Shown here: piece by piece, positions 5,786 through 13,605 of the stretch
Layout of the letters: each line of letters opens with the position of its first letter
Position numbering within the stretch: position 1 is the first letter of the stretch
Virus record (IMG/VR): IMGVR_UViG_3300042465_001304
Location: 1 to 26,881 of that record
Direction: 5' to 3' (one strand)
DNA: 26,881 nucleotides
DNA from: a virus
Made by a program: the position numbers and the translations under genes
Notes under the pieces: generated by a model
Seen by the model: the letters and a program-made list of their open reading frames with translations, nothing else
Database searches by the model: none
Told to the model about the DNA's origin: nothing

Positions 5786-5888
5786 TGGCGTCCATCGTGC
5801 CGCCGTCCACGCCATACTTCACGGCGAAGCCGCCAGCAAGAGCGGTGAGGATGTGGCGCACCAGCGCCTGAATGATCGTAGCGTTCAT
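5721..5888 (-). CDS. Pam3-gp28-type putative holin
   Basis: A 55-aa protein with an N-terminal hydrophobic helix (ALVRHILTALAGGFAV) and a C-terminal hydrophobic segment ending in GLGWSVWDK. It matches the pattern of the Pam3-gp28 family of putative phage holins (a short loop with GVDGGTMDAIISG, then a second helix and WSVWDK). It would form membrane lesions that release or activate the endolysin. GGAG lies upstream of the ATG at 5888, one base after the endolysin stop, so it is the last gene of the late operon. It overlaps the convergent winged-helix gene by 65 bp at the 3' ends. Confidence 0.8.
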   Translation of the reverse strand: MNATIIQALVRHILTALAGGFAVKYGVDGGTMDAIISGASAAAGLGWSVWDKRQK

Positions 5889-5889
5889 G

Positions 5890-6366
5890 TCAAGTCTCCA
5901 TCAGGTCAGCAATGCGGCGAGCCCAGCCGCGTGAGAAGGCCGGCCAGTTCGTCAGGCCGGTCATGAAGCGCAGTCGCTGCGCCAAGATGCGCAACCGCAG
6001 CGCGTTCATGTCCTGCGCATACGCCGCGGCCAACGTCTTGGGGCCGATGATGCCGTCAGCTTCCACACCCAGCGCCCGCTGCAGCCACAACGTGGCTTGA
6101 CGCGGGCCCGAGTTCACCGCGGCGTCGAACGTGGCGTAGCGGATGCCTGGCGGCAGATTGTCAGCGCGGATCGGCTTCCAGTACCGCTCAAGGTAGATCC
6201 GCTTGGCCAGATCCAGCGGCAACTCGCGCATGTCGCCCTTGTAGCCGACCTCGCGGGCCACCACCTCGGTGACGCCGAAGCGGGTCTTGCCGCCCGGGTC
6301 TGCCGGGTGATCGCTGAAGTCGCCCTCGTGGTTGAGCAGCAGCGCGAACGCGGTGTCGAAGTTCAT
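5890..6366 (-). CDS. GH108 endolysin (N-acetylmuramidase)
   Basis: A 158-aa lysozyme-type endolysin of glycoside hydrolase family 108. The N-terminal catalytic region begins AFALLLNHEGDF with E14 as expected general acid, followed by DPGGKTRFGVT. The C-terminal part (DAAVNSGPRQATLWLQRALGVEADGIIGPKTLAA) matches the companion peptidoglycan-binding domain (PG_binding_3). The ATG at 6366 is chosen since it gives the normal family N-terminus; a TTG at 6393 is possible but adds nothing conserved. No signal peptide is seen, so it should depend on a holin. It overlaps the upstream small membrane protein by 4 bp and is followed after one base by the holin. Confidence 0.92.
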   Translation of the reverse strand: MNFDTAFALLLNHEGDFSDHPADPGGKTRFGVTEVVAREVGYKGDMRELPLDLAKRIYLERYWKPIRADNLPPGIRYATFDAAVNSGPRQATLWLQRALGVEADGIIGPKTLAAAYAQDMNALRLRILAQRLRFMTGLTNWPAFSRGWARRIADLMET

Positions 6367-6569
6367 TTGCCTGGCCAGTGAGTAGCGACCCAAGACACGA
6401 TGCCGCCGAACGCAGACGCGATGGTCATGCCCATCCAGAAGCCGCCCTTGCCCTTGTTGGCCAAGGCCAGCAACTCCTTGATGTCACTCTGCATCGCTGC
6501 CACCTGGTCTTCCAGTGTCTTGACCTGGCCGATCAGCAGACCGAATTTCACGGGGTCGATGTCGCTCAT
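6363..6569 (-). CDS. Small coiled-coil/membrane protein of the lysis cassette
   Basis: A 68-aa protein. The N-terminal half is a coiled coil (IGQVKTLEDQVAAMQSDIK) and the C-terminal half is one transmembrane helix (FWMGMTIASAFGGIVSWVA) ending THWPGK. Proteins of this shape commonly sit next to GH108 endolysins and are often called holins or lysis accessory proteins. Being just upstream of the endolysin with ATGA overlaps at both ends, a lysis role is likely, but holin versus antiholin versus spanin-like function cannot be told from sequence. Confidence 0.72.
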   Translation of the reverse strand: MSDIDPVKFGLLIGQVKTLEDQVAAMQSDIKELLALANKGKGGFWMGMTIASAFGGIVSWVATHWPGK

Positions 6570-8914
6570 GGTGCTAAGGCGTTTTGAGGTTGAGTGAAGG
6601 CGTTGTAGTTTGCCGGTTCCGCTCGGGGGGCAATTTCGACCCCAGCGCCTATTGTTGCTGCACGACCATACTGTTGGCCGCGCAGTTGGTTAGTTACTGC
6701 GCGATCAGCCTGCAGACGGATGGCCTTGGAAATTGAATCGGCAGCCATCGCAGGGCTGGTAAGTTCGCGTGCAATCTCCAACGCAATCTTATCGTCCATC
6801 CGCAGCGCCAACCGCTTGTAGACGTTGTTGAAAAGCGTAACCGCCACTATCAAAGGATTGGGTAGTGGGAGGCCCAACTGCTTGCCTGTCTCCGTACCCA
6901 ACCCTTTGACCTTAACTTCAGATTGCGCGCCAGCTTGGACAAGGCGTTGAAACTCGGCCTCTCGCAACAGGTCTTCCTTGACAGCGCCGATGTGCGTCTT
7001 TTGCTGAGGCGTCAAGCCTTGCGTAAGCTCATCAATACGCTTTTGCACTGCCATCGCGTTTGCGCCCGGCGGCAGCGCAGGTGCAAGTTTGTTGCCGCTG
7101 GCTTCAGCAAGTTCTTGGATCTTGGCCAGCCGCGCAGCATCCTTGGCAACAACGTCAAGGCGCTGCGAGACGTTCACTCCGGCGTCGTCAAGAATGCGCA
7201 GCGGGTCTGCGTACTTCTTGACAAACTTGGCGTGTGCCTCGGGCGTCACGCGGCCAGCAGCGTCCGTGACTTCGCGGCGGTACAGGTCTTCAATGCCCGA
7301 GCGCGCCACCTTCAACGCATCGGCGTTCTTGCCGAACATCGTCACAAACTGCTGGGCCTCGCGCTCGCCCTTGGGCTGGAAATACGTCTTGACGACATCA
7401 TCCGGGTTCAGCTTGGGCTCGTTGAGCGCCGTCTGCTTGAACAGGTTGGCGTTGACGCCGGTCTTGAACCGAGGCGCGTACTGCGTGCGGTACGTATTCA
7501 GCGCTTCGCGGTACAAACCCTTGGCCTCATCGGACAACGTGGCGCTGCCCGCTATTGCCTCGTCAATTGACTTGTGCAGGTTGCCCAAGTTGCGCAGCGT
7601 TGTGGCCGCAGCCGGGTCGCTTGACCGCGCGGCAGCCGCGATGTCGGCGTTGATGGCTTTGCGCACGTCATCAAGCTGCGCCAACGTGACCTCAGGCGCG
7701 CCAGCAGGCGGCGTCGGGGCTTTCAGTTTGGACGACACGACGCCAGCACCAACCGGCTTGGCGGCGGGGGCTTTTGGTTGCAGTGACAGCAGCTTGCCAA
7801 CCGTTTCTGGTGCAGTGCTGGGATCAAACGTAGACAGTTTGCGCTTCAGAATCGACTCGGCTTCTTTGACGACGTTGCTGACGTCGATCTTGTCGTCACC
7901 AGCCGCCGCAAACGCTTTTGCATACGCCGGCTCAACCACCTGCTTCTTGACGGCTTCCTTCTCAGCCTCGGCAGCAGCCAACAATGTCTCGCCAGTTTCG
8001 CGCTGGCTTACGGTGGTCAGGCCACGATCAATCTTGGCCTTGGCCTTGGCGGCTGCCGCTTGGAACTTGGCGTCTGCCCGCCCCTGCTGCGCCAGCCGAG
8101 CTTGGTTGGTCTGCGCGGCCATCGCGGCGTAATCAGACGCCATTGCAGGCACCTTGGACGCTTGCGATTGCAACGCCGAGAACCGTACACTGCCCGCAGG
8201 CGCGGCTATCTCGCCGGCAGTCGGCGCCGCGCCTGGCACAGCAGACGGCTTGCCGCGCAGCGCGGCGATGATGTCGTCGCCCTTGTTGTCAAGGGCCTGC
8301 AAGTAGGTGTCGAGCTTGATGTTCTTGATCTTGCTGACGTACTCGCCAGCCTTGGCCACGGCAGGGCCTACGATGCCACGGCCAATACCACCTATAAGCG
8401 AGCCGGTCGCAACGTCTTTGGCGCCGGTTTCCACTGCCTCAAGCACGGTGCGTGGACCTTGACGATAGCCAAGCGCCGTCTCCAACACGTCCAAGCCTGT
8501 CTTCGCGGCGCCGTACCCTAACCCCTCGCCGGTAATTGCGCCGACCAGCGTGCCGACAGGCCCTGCGCCAAACGTGCCGGCGGTGCCGCCCACAATGCCG
8601 CCGCCTACGCTACCAAGCGCCTCGACAGTAGGTCGCACAAACTGAATCGCGCGGCGCCCGAACGGAACTTCTGACGGTTGAGCGGGCGCACTCCCGGTGC
8701 CAGTGATGGTCACTCTGTAAACGCCGTCGGGGGCCTTGATTGAATCTATGGATTGGGCAGACGTGGCTGCTCGCCCACCGTCCATCGCCTTGACAGCCTT
8801 ACCAAACTCCTTTTGCGCCCGCGTCTGAACTGCGTCAGGCGTGACGTCATCGGGCGCGTTGCGATAGACGTGCGAAGTGCCGTCGTCGAAGGTGACTGTG
8901 ATGTCGCGTGGCAT
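6566..8914 (-). CDS. Large putative internal virion/ejection protein
   Basis: A 782-aa protein, the last and largest of three virion-type proteins before lysis, in the position of P22 ejection protein gp16. The N-terminal 50 residues contain ITVTFDDGTSHVYRNAP and EFGKAV...DGGR, a small module shared by many phage virion proteins. Residues about 95-170 are rich in Gly/Ala (GGGIVGGTAGTFGAG, GTLVGAITGEGLGYG), like a glycine-zipper segment that could insert in membranes. The rest is long alpha-helical and Ala/Lys-rich, with Pro-rich linkers near residue 400. No lytic transglycosylase or peptidase motif was recognised. The start and the preceding stop share one base (TAATG), so translation is coupled. 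Role inferred from order and composition. Confidence 0.75.
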   Translation of the reverse strand: MPRDITVTFDDGTSHVYRNAPDDVTPDAVQTRAQKEFGKAVKAMDGGRAATSAQSIDSIKAPDGVYRVTITGTGSAPAQPSEVPFGRRAIQFVRPTVEALGSVGGGIVGGTAGTFGAGPVGTLVGAITGEGLGYGAAKTGLDVLETALGYRQGPRTVLEAVETGAKDVATGSLIGGIGRGIVGPAVAKAGEYVSKIKNIKLDTYLQALDNKGDDIIAALRGKPSAVPGAAPTAGEIAAPAGSVRFSALQSQASKVPAMASDYAAMAAQTNQARLAQQGRADAKFQAAAAKAKAKIDRGLTTVSQRETGETLLAAAEAEKEAVKKQVVEPAYAKAFAAAGDDKIDVSNVVKEAESILKRKLSTFDPSTAPETVGKLLSLQPKAPAAKPVGAGVVSSKLKAPTPPAGAPEVTLAQLDDVRKAINADIAAAARSSDPAAATTLRNLGNLHKSIDEAIAGSATLSDEAKGLYREALNTYRTQYAPRFKTGVNANLFKQTALNEPKLNPDDVVKTYFQPKGEREAQQFVTMFGKNADALKVARSGIEDLYRREVTDAAGRVTPEAHAKFVKKYADPLRILDDAGVNVSQRLDVVAKDAARLAKIQELAEASGNKLAPALPPGANAMAVQKRIDELTQGLTPQQKTHIGAVKEDLLREAEFQRLVQAGAQSEVKVKGLGTETGKQLGLPLPNPLIVAVTLFNNVYKRLALRMDDKIALEIARELTSPAMAADSISKAIRLQADRAVTNQLRGQQYGRAATIGAGVEIAPRAEPANYNAFTQPQNALAP

Positions 8915-10269
8915 TACCAGTTACTCACCGTTGCGCCGGATTTGGTTGCGGCTGGCGCTGCGCCAGCAGGCGTCACAGCCCCACCGGACTTGCGCCCCTT
9001 GGGCTGCGTTGACTTTGGCGGCGGTAGGTCTCTGAACTGCGGGAACCGCTCAAAGTCTTCATTGAACTGGCGTGAATACTCATCGCGCATTCGCTCCATC
9101 GCGCCCAATGCCTGCGCCTCTACAAGACCAATCTGTTCCAGTAAAGGCCCTGCGCCCTTAACAGGATCAATGGCCGCAATCTGATCGGAAAGAATTTTCC
9201 ACTCTTGGTTAGCGATAGATCCAATCGCGCCTGTTGCCGCAGCTTGCGCTTTACCAAGTGCAGTGATCTTGCCTTTCAAATTCGCCAAACGAGTTTCTGC
9301 TTGCGCAGCTTGGCCTTCCGGAAACGAAGGCAACATGGTGCCCGTAAACCCGGTTGCTCTTGACAGCCCCGGCGAATCTTTAACTGCGGCAATCGAGTCC
9401 AGCACGTCTTGCGTCGTTTGCAACGCAGACGAAGCCGACTTAAATTCCTTGCCCAGTTTGTCGCGCCGCGTTGCCTCTTGCGCAGCGGTGAGCGGCTTGG
9501 GGGCAGGCTCTTTCGGCTGCGGGGGCGGTTCCCTGGGTTCACGCGGCTTGCGCATCCCCGCAAATCGAGCGTAACCTTCCGGCGTGATGGGCAGGCCAAG
9601 CGCCGTCATCGTAGCGATGTCGGCGGGCGGCTTTTCACGCTTTTCCGGCTGGCGCTGCGCGGCGCGGAACTGTTCATACCCCTGCTGCGTAAGCGGAAAG
9701 CCAAGAGCTTGCATTGTGGCCACATCCGCAGGTGTAGCCGGGGCGGCTGGTGGTGCTGCAGCAGAGGCGCCGTACTGAGCCAACACTTGCCCGCGTTGCT
9801 CGGGGGGCATAGCCAAAAGCTGCTGCAACTGCGACGACGCCGTGCCTTCGTCTGTAACTCCCAGTTCAACAGCGCGGCGTGCAAGGCCGGCCACCACATC
9901 GTCGGTCGGCGTGCGAGCGGAATCGCGGGCCAGCCCTTGCCAATAGGACAGATTCTTGGCGCGGCCTTCGGCTTCCGACGCAGCGGCTGCGCGCTCGGCG
10001 GCGGTCTGTTGTTTGGACCGCAGCATGAGCTGCGAGCCCAGCTCGGGGTCTAGCCGCATGACTTCCGTCATGTAGTTTGCCGCGCTTGGGTCAAGGCTGC
10101 GCAAGCGGTTCTGCGTTTCCACCCCGCGCCGGTACTCTTGCATCTTCAGCGCGGCCAACTGGTTCTGCTGCTGGGCCTGCTGAATCTGGCTGATGCGGCC
10201 ATACTGCTCCAACGGGTCCTGCAGTTGCAGCCCTCGGAACCCCCCGGCGATGACAGGATCAAGCGGCAT
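8914..10269 (-). CDS. Putative internal virion/ejection protein
   Basis: A 451-aa protein in the position of P22 gp20. The N-terminus is Gln-rich and helical (ISQIQQAQQQNQLAALKMQE). The centre carries two copies of a short motif, ADVATMQALGFPLTQQGY and ADIATMTALGLPITPEGY, separated by charged linkers, then a Pro-rich stretch (PREPPPQPKEPAPKP). The C-terminal helical domain (SALQTTQDVLDSIAAVK, ATGFTGTMLPSF, GAIGSIANQEW) resembles domains in podoviral ejection proteins. AAGGAG precedes the ATG at 10269. No enzymatic motif seen. A role inside the capsid with DNA delivery into the cell is inferred from gene order. Confidence 0.74.
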   Translation of the reverse strand: MPLDPVIAGGFRGLQLQDPLEQYGRISQIQQAQQQNQLAALKMQEYRRGVETQNRLRSLDPSAANYMTEVMRLDPELGSQLMLRSKQQTAAERAAAASEAEGRAKNLSYWQGLARDSARTPTDDVVAGLARRAVELGVTDEGTASSQLQQLLAMPPEQRGQVLAQYGASAAAPPAAPATPADVATMQALGFPLTQQGYEQFRAAQRQPEKREKPPADIATMTALGLPITPEGYARFAGMRKPREPREPPPQPKEPAPKPLTAAQEATRRDKLGKEFKSASSALQTTQDVLDSIAAVKDSPGLSRATGFTGTMLPSFPEGQAAQAETRLANLKGKITALGKAQAAATGAIGSIANQEWKILSDQIAAIDPVKGAGPLLEQIGLVEAQALGAMERMRDEYSRQFNEDFERFPQFRDLPPPKSTQPKGRKSGGAVTPAGAAPAATKSGATVSNW

Positions 10270-10278
10270 GACTACTCC

Positions 10279-11013
10279 TTAACCTTGGTACATGCCAGTA
10301 TCGGGGATTACCGGGTAATTCCCGATACTGCCGCCACCGCCGCCACCAGGCAGCAATCTGTTCATCAAATTCTGATTCTGAGTGTAGTTGAGGTACTGCC
10401 CCAAAGCTCCGGTCAGCGCGTTGGCGCCGCCGATGTAGCCCGACGCCCGTGCAGACCCTGCACCCAGCATGCCCTGCGCGGCGGCTTGCCCACCGGCCAT
10501 CAGGTTCTGACCGTATTGACCGGCAAAGTTCTGCCCCAGACCACTCATCACGCCTGCGGCGCGGGGGCCGACGTCAGCCAGCCCGGCCAGACGGTTGTAC
10601 GCCGCGCCGAACTCCTGTGAGCCGAGGTCTTGGCCGTACCGCTGCGCGGCCTTCAGCGCACCGCCCGAGATCAGCCCACCCCGCGCCGCGGCTTGGCGGT
10701 CCAGCGCCTTCATGCCTTCGCTCAGACGAAACTGGTAGCCGGGGTCCATCTGCAGGAAGTTCTGCGCTGCGCCAGGCCCGCCGCTCATCAGCGAGCGCAG
10801 TCGGTTGTAGTCCTCAGTCCCGCCTTGCAGAAACGGCTGCTGCCGGCCAATGTTCTCTTCGTAGATGCGCTGCTGCAGCGCGTTAGCCTCGCGGCTGGCC
10901 TGCAGTTGCGCATCGGCGGCGTCCCGCGCGGCGCCGGCTTGCGTCTTGGCTGCGCTTCGGGAAGAAGCAGCACCCAGAACTGCCGAGCCGATGATGGCGG
11001 CTTCAATGCCCAT
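10279..11013 (-). CDS. Putative DNA-transfer/ejection protein (P22 gp7 position)
   Basis: A 244-aa, Gly/Ala/Gln-rich protein. The N-terminus starts with a hydrophobic stretch (AAIIGSAVLGAASS) followed by a helical Gln/Ala region. The middle has LQMDPGYQFRLSEGMKALDRQAAARGGLISGGALKAAQRYGQDLGSQEF, a pattern I recognise from phage DNA-transfer/ejection-type proteins. The C-terminus is a poly-Gly linker then GNYPVIPDTG. The ATG at 11013 has AGGAGG six bases upstream and overlaps the GNAT-like gene by 11 bp. It is the first of three consecutive ejection candidates. Confidence 0.77.
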   Translation of the reverse strand: MGIEAAIIGSAVLGAASSRSAAKTQAGAARDAADAQLQASREANALQQRIYEENIGRQQPFLQGGTEDYNRLRSLMSGGPGAAQNFLQMDPGYQFRLSEGMKALDRQAAARGGLISGGALKAAQRYGQDLGSQEFGAAYNRLAGLADVGPRAAGVMSGLGQNFAGQYGQNLMAGGQAAAQGMLGAGSARASGYIGGANALTGALGQYLNYTQNQNLMNRLLPGGGGGGSIGNYPVIPDTGMYQG

Positions 11014-11374
11014 GATGAGCCTCCTTTACGAACATCCCGTCAGGCTGTTCAGTGAACCCCAATCGCTTGAGGATGTCGTTCATATACTCATGCCCCGGCG
11101 TCACGCGGGTGGTTACGCGGTCCTTGGCAAACAGTTCTTTCAACACACCCTTAGTCGCCCAGCGCTTACGCCACTCAGGCGCCACAGAAGCGTGTACTTC
11201 GTCGTCTTTGAAAAACGCCGCGCCGATGCACTGACCGTCACGCTCAATAGCTTTGACGTCCCAGTCGGCCACCGCTGCGGCGTAGGTGTCAAAATCCATC
11301 GGGCGTGACCAATCCGTAGCCGCGTAACCGACTTGCAAGGCTTCGCTACGGTTGGGTACTAGCCGAGTGGTCAC
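11003..11374 (-). CDS. GNAT-like protein in the virion operon
   Basis: A 123-aa protein with a fold pattern like GNAT acetyltransferases. VKAIERDGQCIGAAFF looks like strands 2-4, VAPEWRKRWATKGVLKELF suggests the region before and into helix 3, and TRVTPGHEYMNDILKRLGF gives the familiar C-terminal GNAT ending. The usual R/Q-x-x-G-x-G/A acetyl-CoA loop is not clear, so it may be inactive. GNAT-like proteins also occur among podoviral internal virion genes, where they are structural or assembly-related. GTG start at 11374, in a GTGA overlap with the preceding gene. Confidence 0.66.
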   Translation of the reverse strand: MTTRLVPNRSEALQVGYAATDWSRPMDFDTYAAAVADWDVKAIERDGQCIGAAFFKDDEVHASVAPEWRKRWATKGVLKELFAKDRVTTRVTPGHEYMNDILKRLGFTEQPDGMFVKEAHHGH

Positions 11375-11706
11375 GTTACCTCGCGCCCGCTTGCGCGGAT
11401 GTTGATGGCGCTTGCCGTGCCGGCGATTGTAGAGATGAACCCGCCAGGCGCAAGCGCTGCGCCCACGATCTCGGGAAACGTGTACGCCTCGGACGGCGCC
11501 AGCGTTTTGGTCTTGACGATCAAGTTCTGGTTGCCCGCCGTGTCCGCCAGCGTGACCAGGTTCACGCTGATCGTCGCAGCCGAGGCGCTGTAATTCGTCG
11601 CGGTGAACTTGTCGATGATCGCGGTCACGTTCGTGGCGGTGTACTGCGTGGTTTGCGACGCTTCCGCGGTCTTAGCGGGAATGAGAACTTTGACGGTGAC
11701 AGTCAT
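11371..11706 (-). CDS. Small beta-rich virion protein
   Basis: A 111-aa protein of mostly short beta strands: TTQYTATNVTAIIDKFTATN, ISVNLV, and a C-terminal FISTIAGTASAINIRASGREVT. It is similar in style to a small structural protein found near tail genes in many phages; the pattern 'YTA.NVT.IIDKFTATN...GREVT' is recurrent. It probably forms a beta-sandwich attached to the virion. AAGGAG precedes the ATG at 11706, and it follows the tailspike gene by 10 bp. Confidence 0.7.
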   Translation of the reverse strand: MTVTVKVLIPAKTAEASQTTQYTATNVTAIIDKFTATNYSASAATISVNLVTLADTAGNQNLIVKTKTLAPSEAYTFPEIVGAALAPGGFISTIAGTASAINIRASGREVT

Positions 11707-11716
11707 TTTTGACTCC

Positions 11717-13603
11717 TTACGGGAAACACTCTACGTTGCAAACCACGGAGGAATTACCAGTAATGACGGTGATGGTAAAACCGTCAATATCATATGACGT
11801 CATGTTTGCAGCCGCCACTACTGTACCTGCGCTGTCTTTGATGTTGATAACGCCCGTATCGCCGCCGCCGCGTCGGCCTGTTCCGTCCACCGAGCTAAAA
11901 ATTACCGTGCCCGACGTGCCGTCATGCGTACCCACAGACGTAAACGCCTGCGTAGTTGACGTAAGCACCGCAGTAATTCGCAAAGCGCGGGGGCGAAACC
12001 CGATGCCTGTGATGGATTGCAGACCGGCGCTGGCGTTGAGTTGAAACGTAACGTATCGGAACGGCGGCAACAGCGCGCCAGTCCGGTCGTAGTTATTTAG
12101 TGTGTAGCAGCCCGTACCAAACCGAGCCGCCGTCAGGTTGTAGTAAGTGGCGGTCTTCTGCTCTGCAAAGTCGTTGTTGTAGATGGCGACGTTGGTGCAC
12201 GCTGCGCCGGCACCGCCAAAACCAATGGCTGCGTACTGCGTCTTCGTCCCTTGACGGTCGCCAATCCGGTTGCCGTGGATCTGGATGTGGTCGGGCTGGC
12301 TAGGCGCAGCGACCGAGCCGATAATGGTGATACCGTTTGAAAACGGGTAGTACGCTGTGTCTTGCCCGTTGTTGAAAATCATGTTGTCAGCAATCGTGAC
12401 GTTTTGAACGTCCGAAAGTGCGATGCCTTCAGCAGCGCAACCGTCAATTGTGTTGCCTACGATTATTGTGTATGGCGAGCCACATTCAATTCCCGACCCA
12501 GAAATGTTAGACCGGGTAGCGCCGGTAATCGTATTGTTTTCAATGCGAAGGTACGCGCCAGTGTCGTTGCAAAAGACCGTAGATTCGCCGTTATCGGCGC
12601 AGTTGTTGTTTGTAAATGACCCTCTGGTCGGCATAAAGTACGCGGCAGACCAGTTGTTATCGCGGAAAAAATTGTTCTCTACACGCGCGTCATAGGGTGT
12701 CCCCAACACAGACGTCGCAATCCAGAGCGCCGGGGCGCTGACCGTAGACGGAATGGGGCGCCCGTTGTTGGTGAAGTAGCACTCTGTAACCACCATGTTG
12801 CTGTTGGCCGTCATGGCTAACGCAATGTACGTGTGATTCTGGAAACCGCAGTTGGAGAACGTGACGTTCTGCACCTTGGCGATACCCACAAGCTCACCTG
12901 TGCGAGTGGAGTTGTTGTTGCCGTCAAACGTCAGCCCGTAGAACTCCAAGTCGGTGTCGTAGTAGACATTGACCGTACCTGAGATGATCTCGTTGCGGAT
13001 TGCGGTCACGCCTGCCCCGAACCCGGAGGTCAGCTTGATGATCGACTTGTTCATCCCCTCGCCGATCAGCGTCGTCTTGGTCTTGACGAGCAGCGTCGTG
13101 GAGATGCGGTAGGTGCCCGCGGGGAAGTAGACGCTGCGCCCGGTGCCGGCGTTCAGCGCGTTCTGGATCGCCGTGGTGTCGTCAGTAGTGCCGTCGCCCG
13201 TGGCGCCGAAATCTTTGACCGACAACGACTGGCGCAAACGCGCTTGGACCGTGGTGGCCACCGCGCCCGTGCCCGACTGAACGTACCCTACAAGACTGGA
13301 GCCATTGGACGCGGACAGTGTGGTCAGCGCCGAAATGACGTCGATGTTGTCCACCGTCCAGATCTCAACGTCAGTGGCTGAGGTCAGCTTGAGCTTGTAC
13401 GAAGCATTACCCAGCCACACAGACGCCTCGCCTCGGCTGTCAAGAATGACGGGATTGGTGTTGGCCACCAGGCCACTGGCCGAGGTGTACGTCAGCAGCG
13501 GCGTGGTCGTGCCGGCTGCATAGGAGTACAGCTTCCCGCCAGACAGAGGCACGCCGTTGGCGTCAAAGAACTGAAGTTTGGGTGCGGGCGAGAGAATGGC
13601 CAT
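11717..13603 (-). CDS. Tailspike with right-handed beta-helix (pectate-lyase-like)
   Basis: A 628-aa receptor-binding protein. Residues 1-90 are a tail-attachment module (FFDANGVPLSGGKLYSYAAGT, NPVILDSRGEASVWL, YKLKL) common to podoviral fibres. Then SVKDFGATGDGTTDDTTAIQNAL opens a pectate-lyase-3 type parallel beta-helix with repeated Asn-rich turns (VENNFFRDNN, IENNTITGA, IADNMIFNNG, IHGNRIGD). The C-terminal 120 residues are a beta-rich cap. It probably binds and possibly depolymerises a surface polysaccharide; catalytic residues cannot be assigned. GAGG lies upstream of the ATG at 13603. This is the downstream one of two beta-helix spikes in the window and has the GC content of its neighbours. 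Confidence 0.88.
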   Translation of the reverse strand: MAILSPAPKLQFFDANGVPLSGGKLYSYAAGTTTPLLTYTSASGLVANTNPVILDSRGEASVWLGNASYKLKLTSATDVEIWTVDNIDVISALTTLSASNGSSLVGYVQSGTGAVATTVQARLRQSLSVKDFGATGDGTTDDTTAIQNALNAGTGRSVYFPAGTYRISTTLLVKTKTTLIGEGMNKSIIKLTSGFGAGVTAIRNEIISGTVNVYYDTDLEFYGLTFDGNNNSTRTGELVGIAKVQNVTFSNCGFQNHTYIALAMTANSNMVVTECYFTNNGRPIPSTVSAPALWIATSVLGTPYDARVENNFFRDNNWSAAYFMPTRGSFTNNNCADNGESTVFCNDTGAYLRIENNTITGATRSNISGSGIECGSPYTIIVGNTIDGCAAEGIALSDVQNVTIADNMIFNNGQDTAYYPFSNGITIIGSVAAPSQPDHIQIHGNRIGDRQGTKTQYAAIGFGGAGAACTNVAIYNNDFAEQKTATYYNLTAARFGTGCYTLNNYDRTGALLPPFRYVTFQLNASAGLQSITGIGFRPRALRITAVLTSTTQAFTSVGTHDGTSGTVIFSSVDGTGRRGGGDTGVINIKDSAGTVVAAANMTSYDIDGFTITVITGNSSVVCNVECFP

Positions 13604-13605
13604 TT

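Noticed and set aside
7089-8132. 347-aa plus-strand open frame opposite the 782-aa virion protein
   Set aside because: It is low-complexity Ser/Ala/Leu, and the minus gene fits a continuous operon with start-stop overlaps at both ends.
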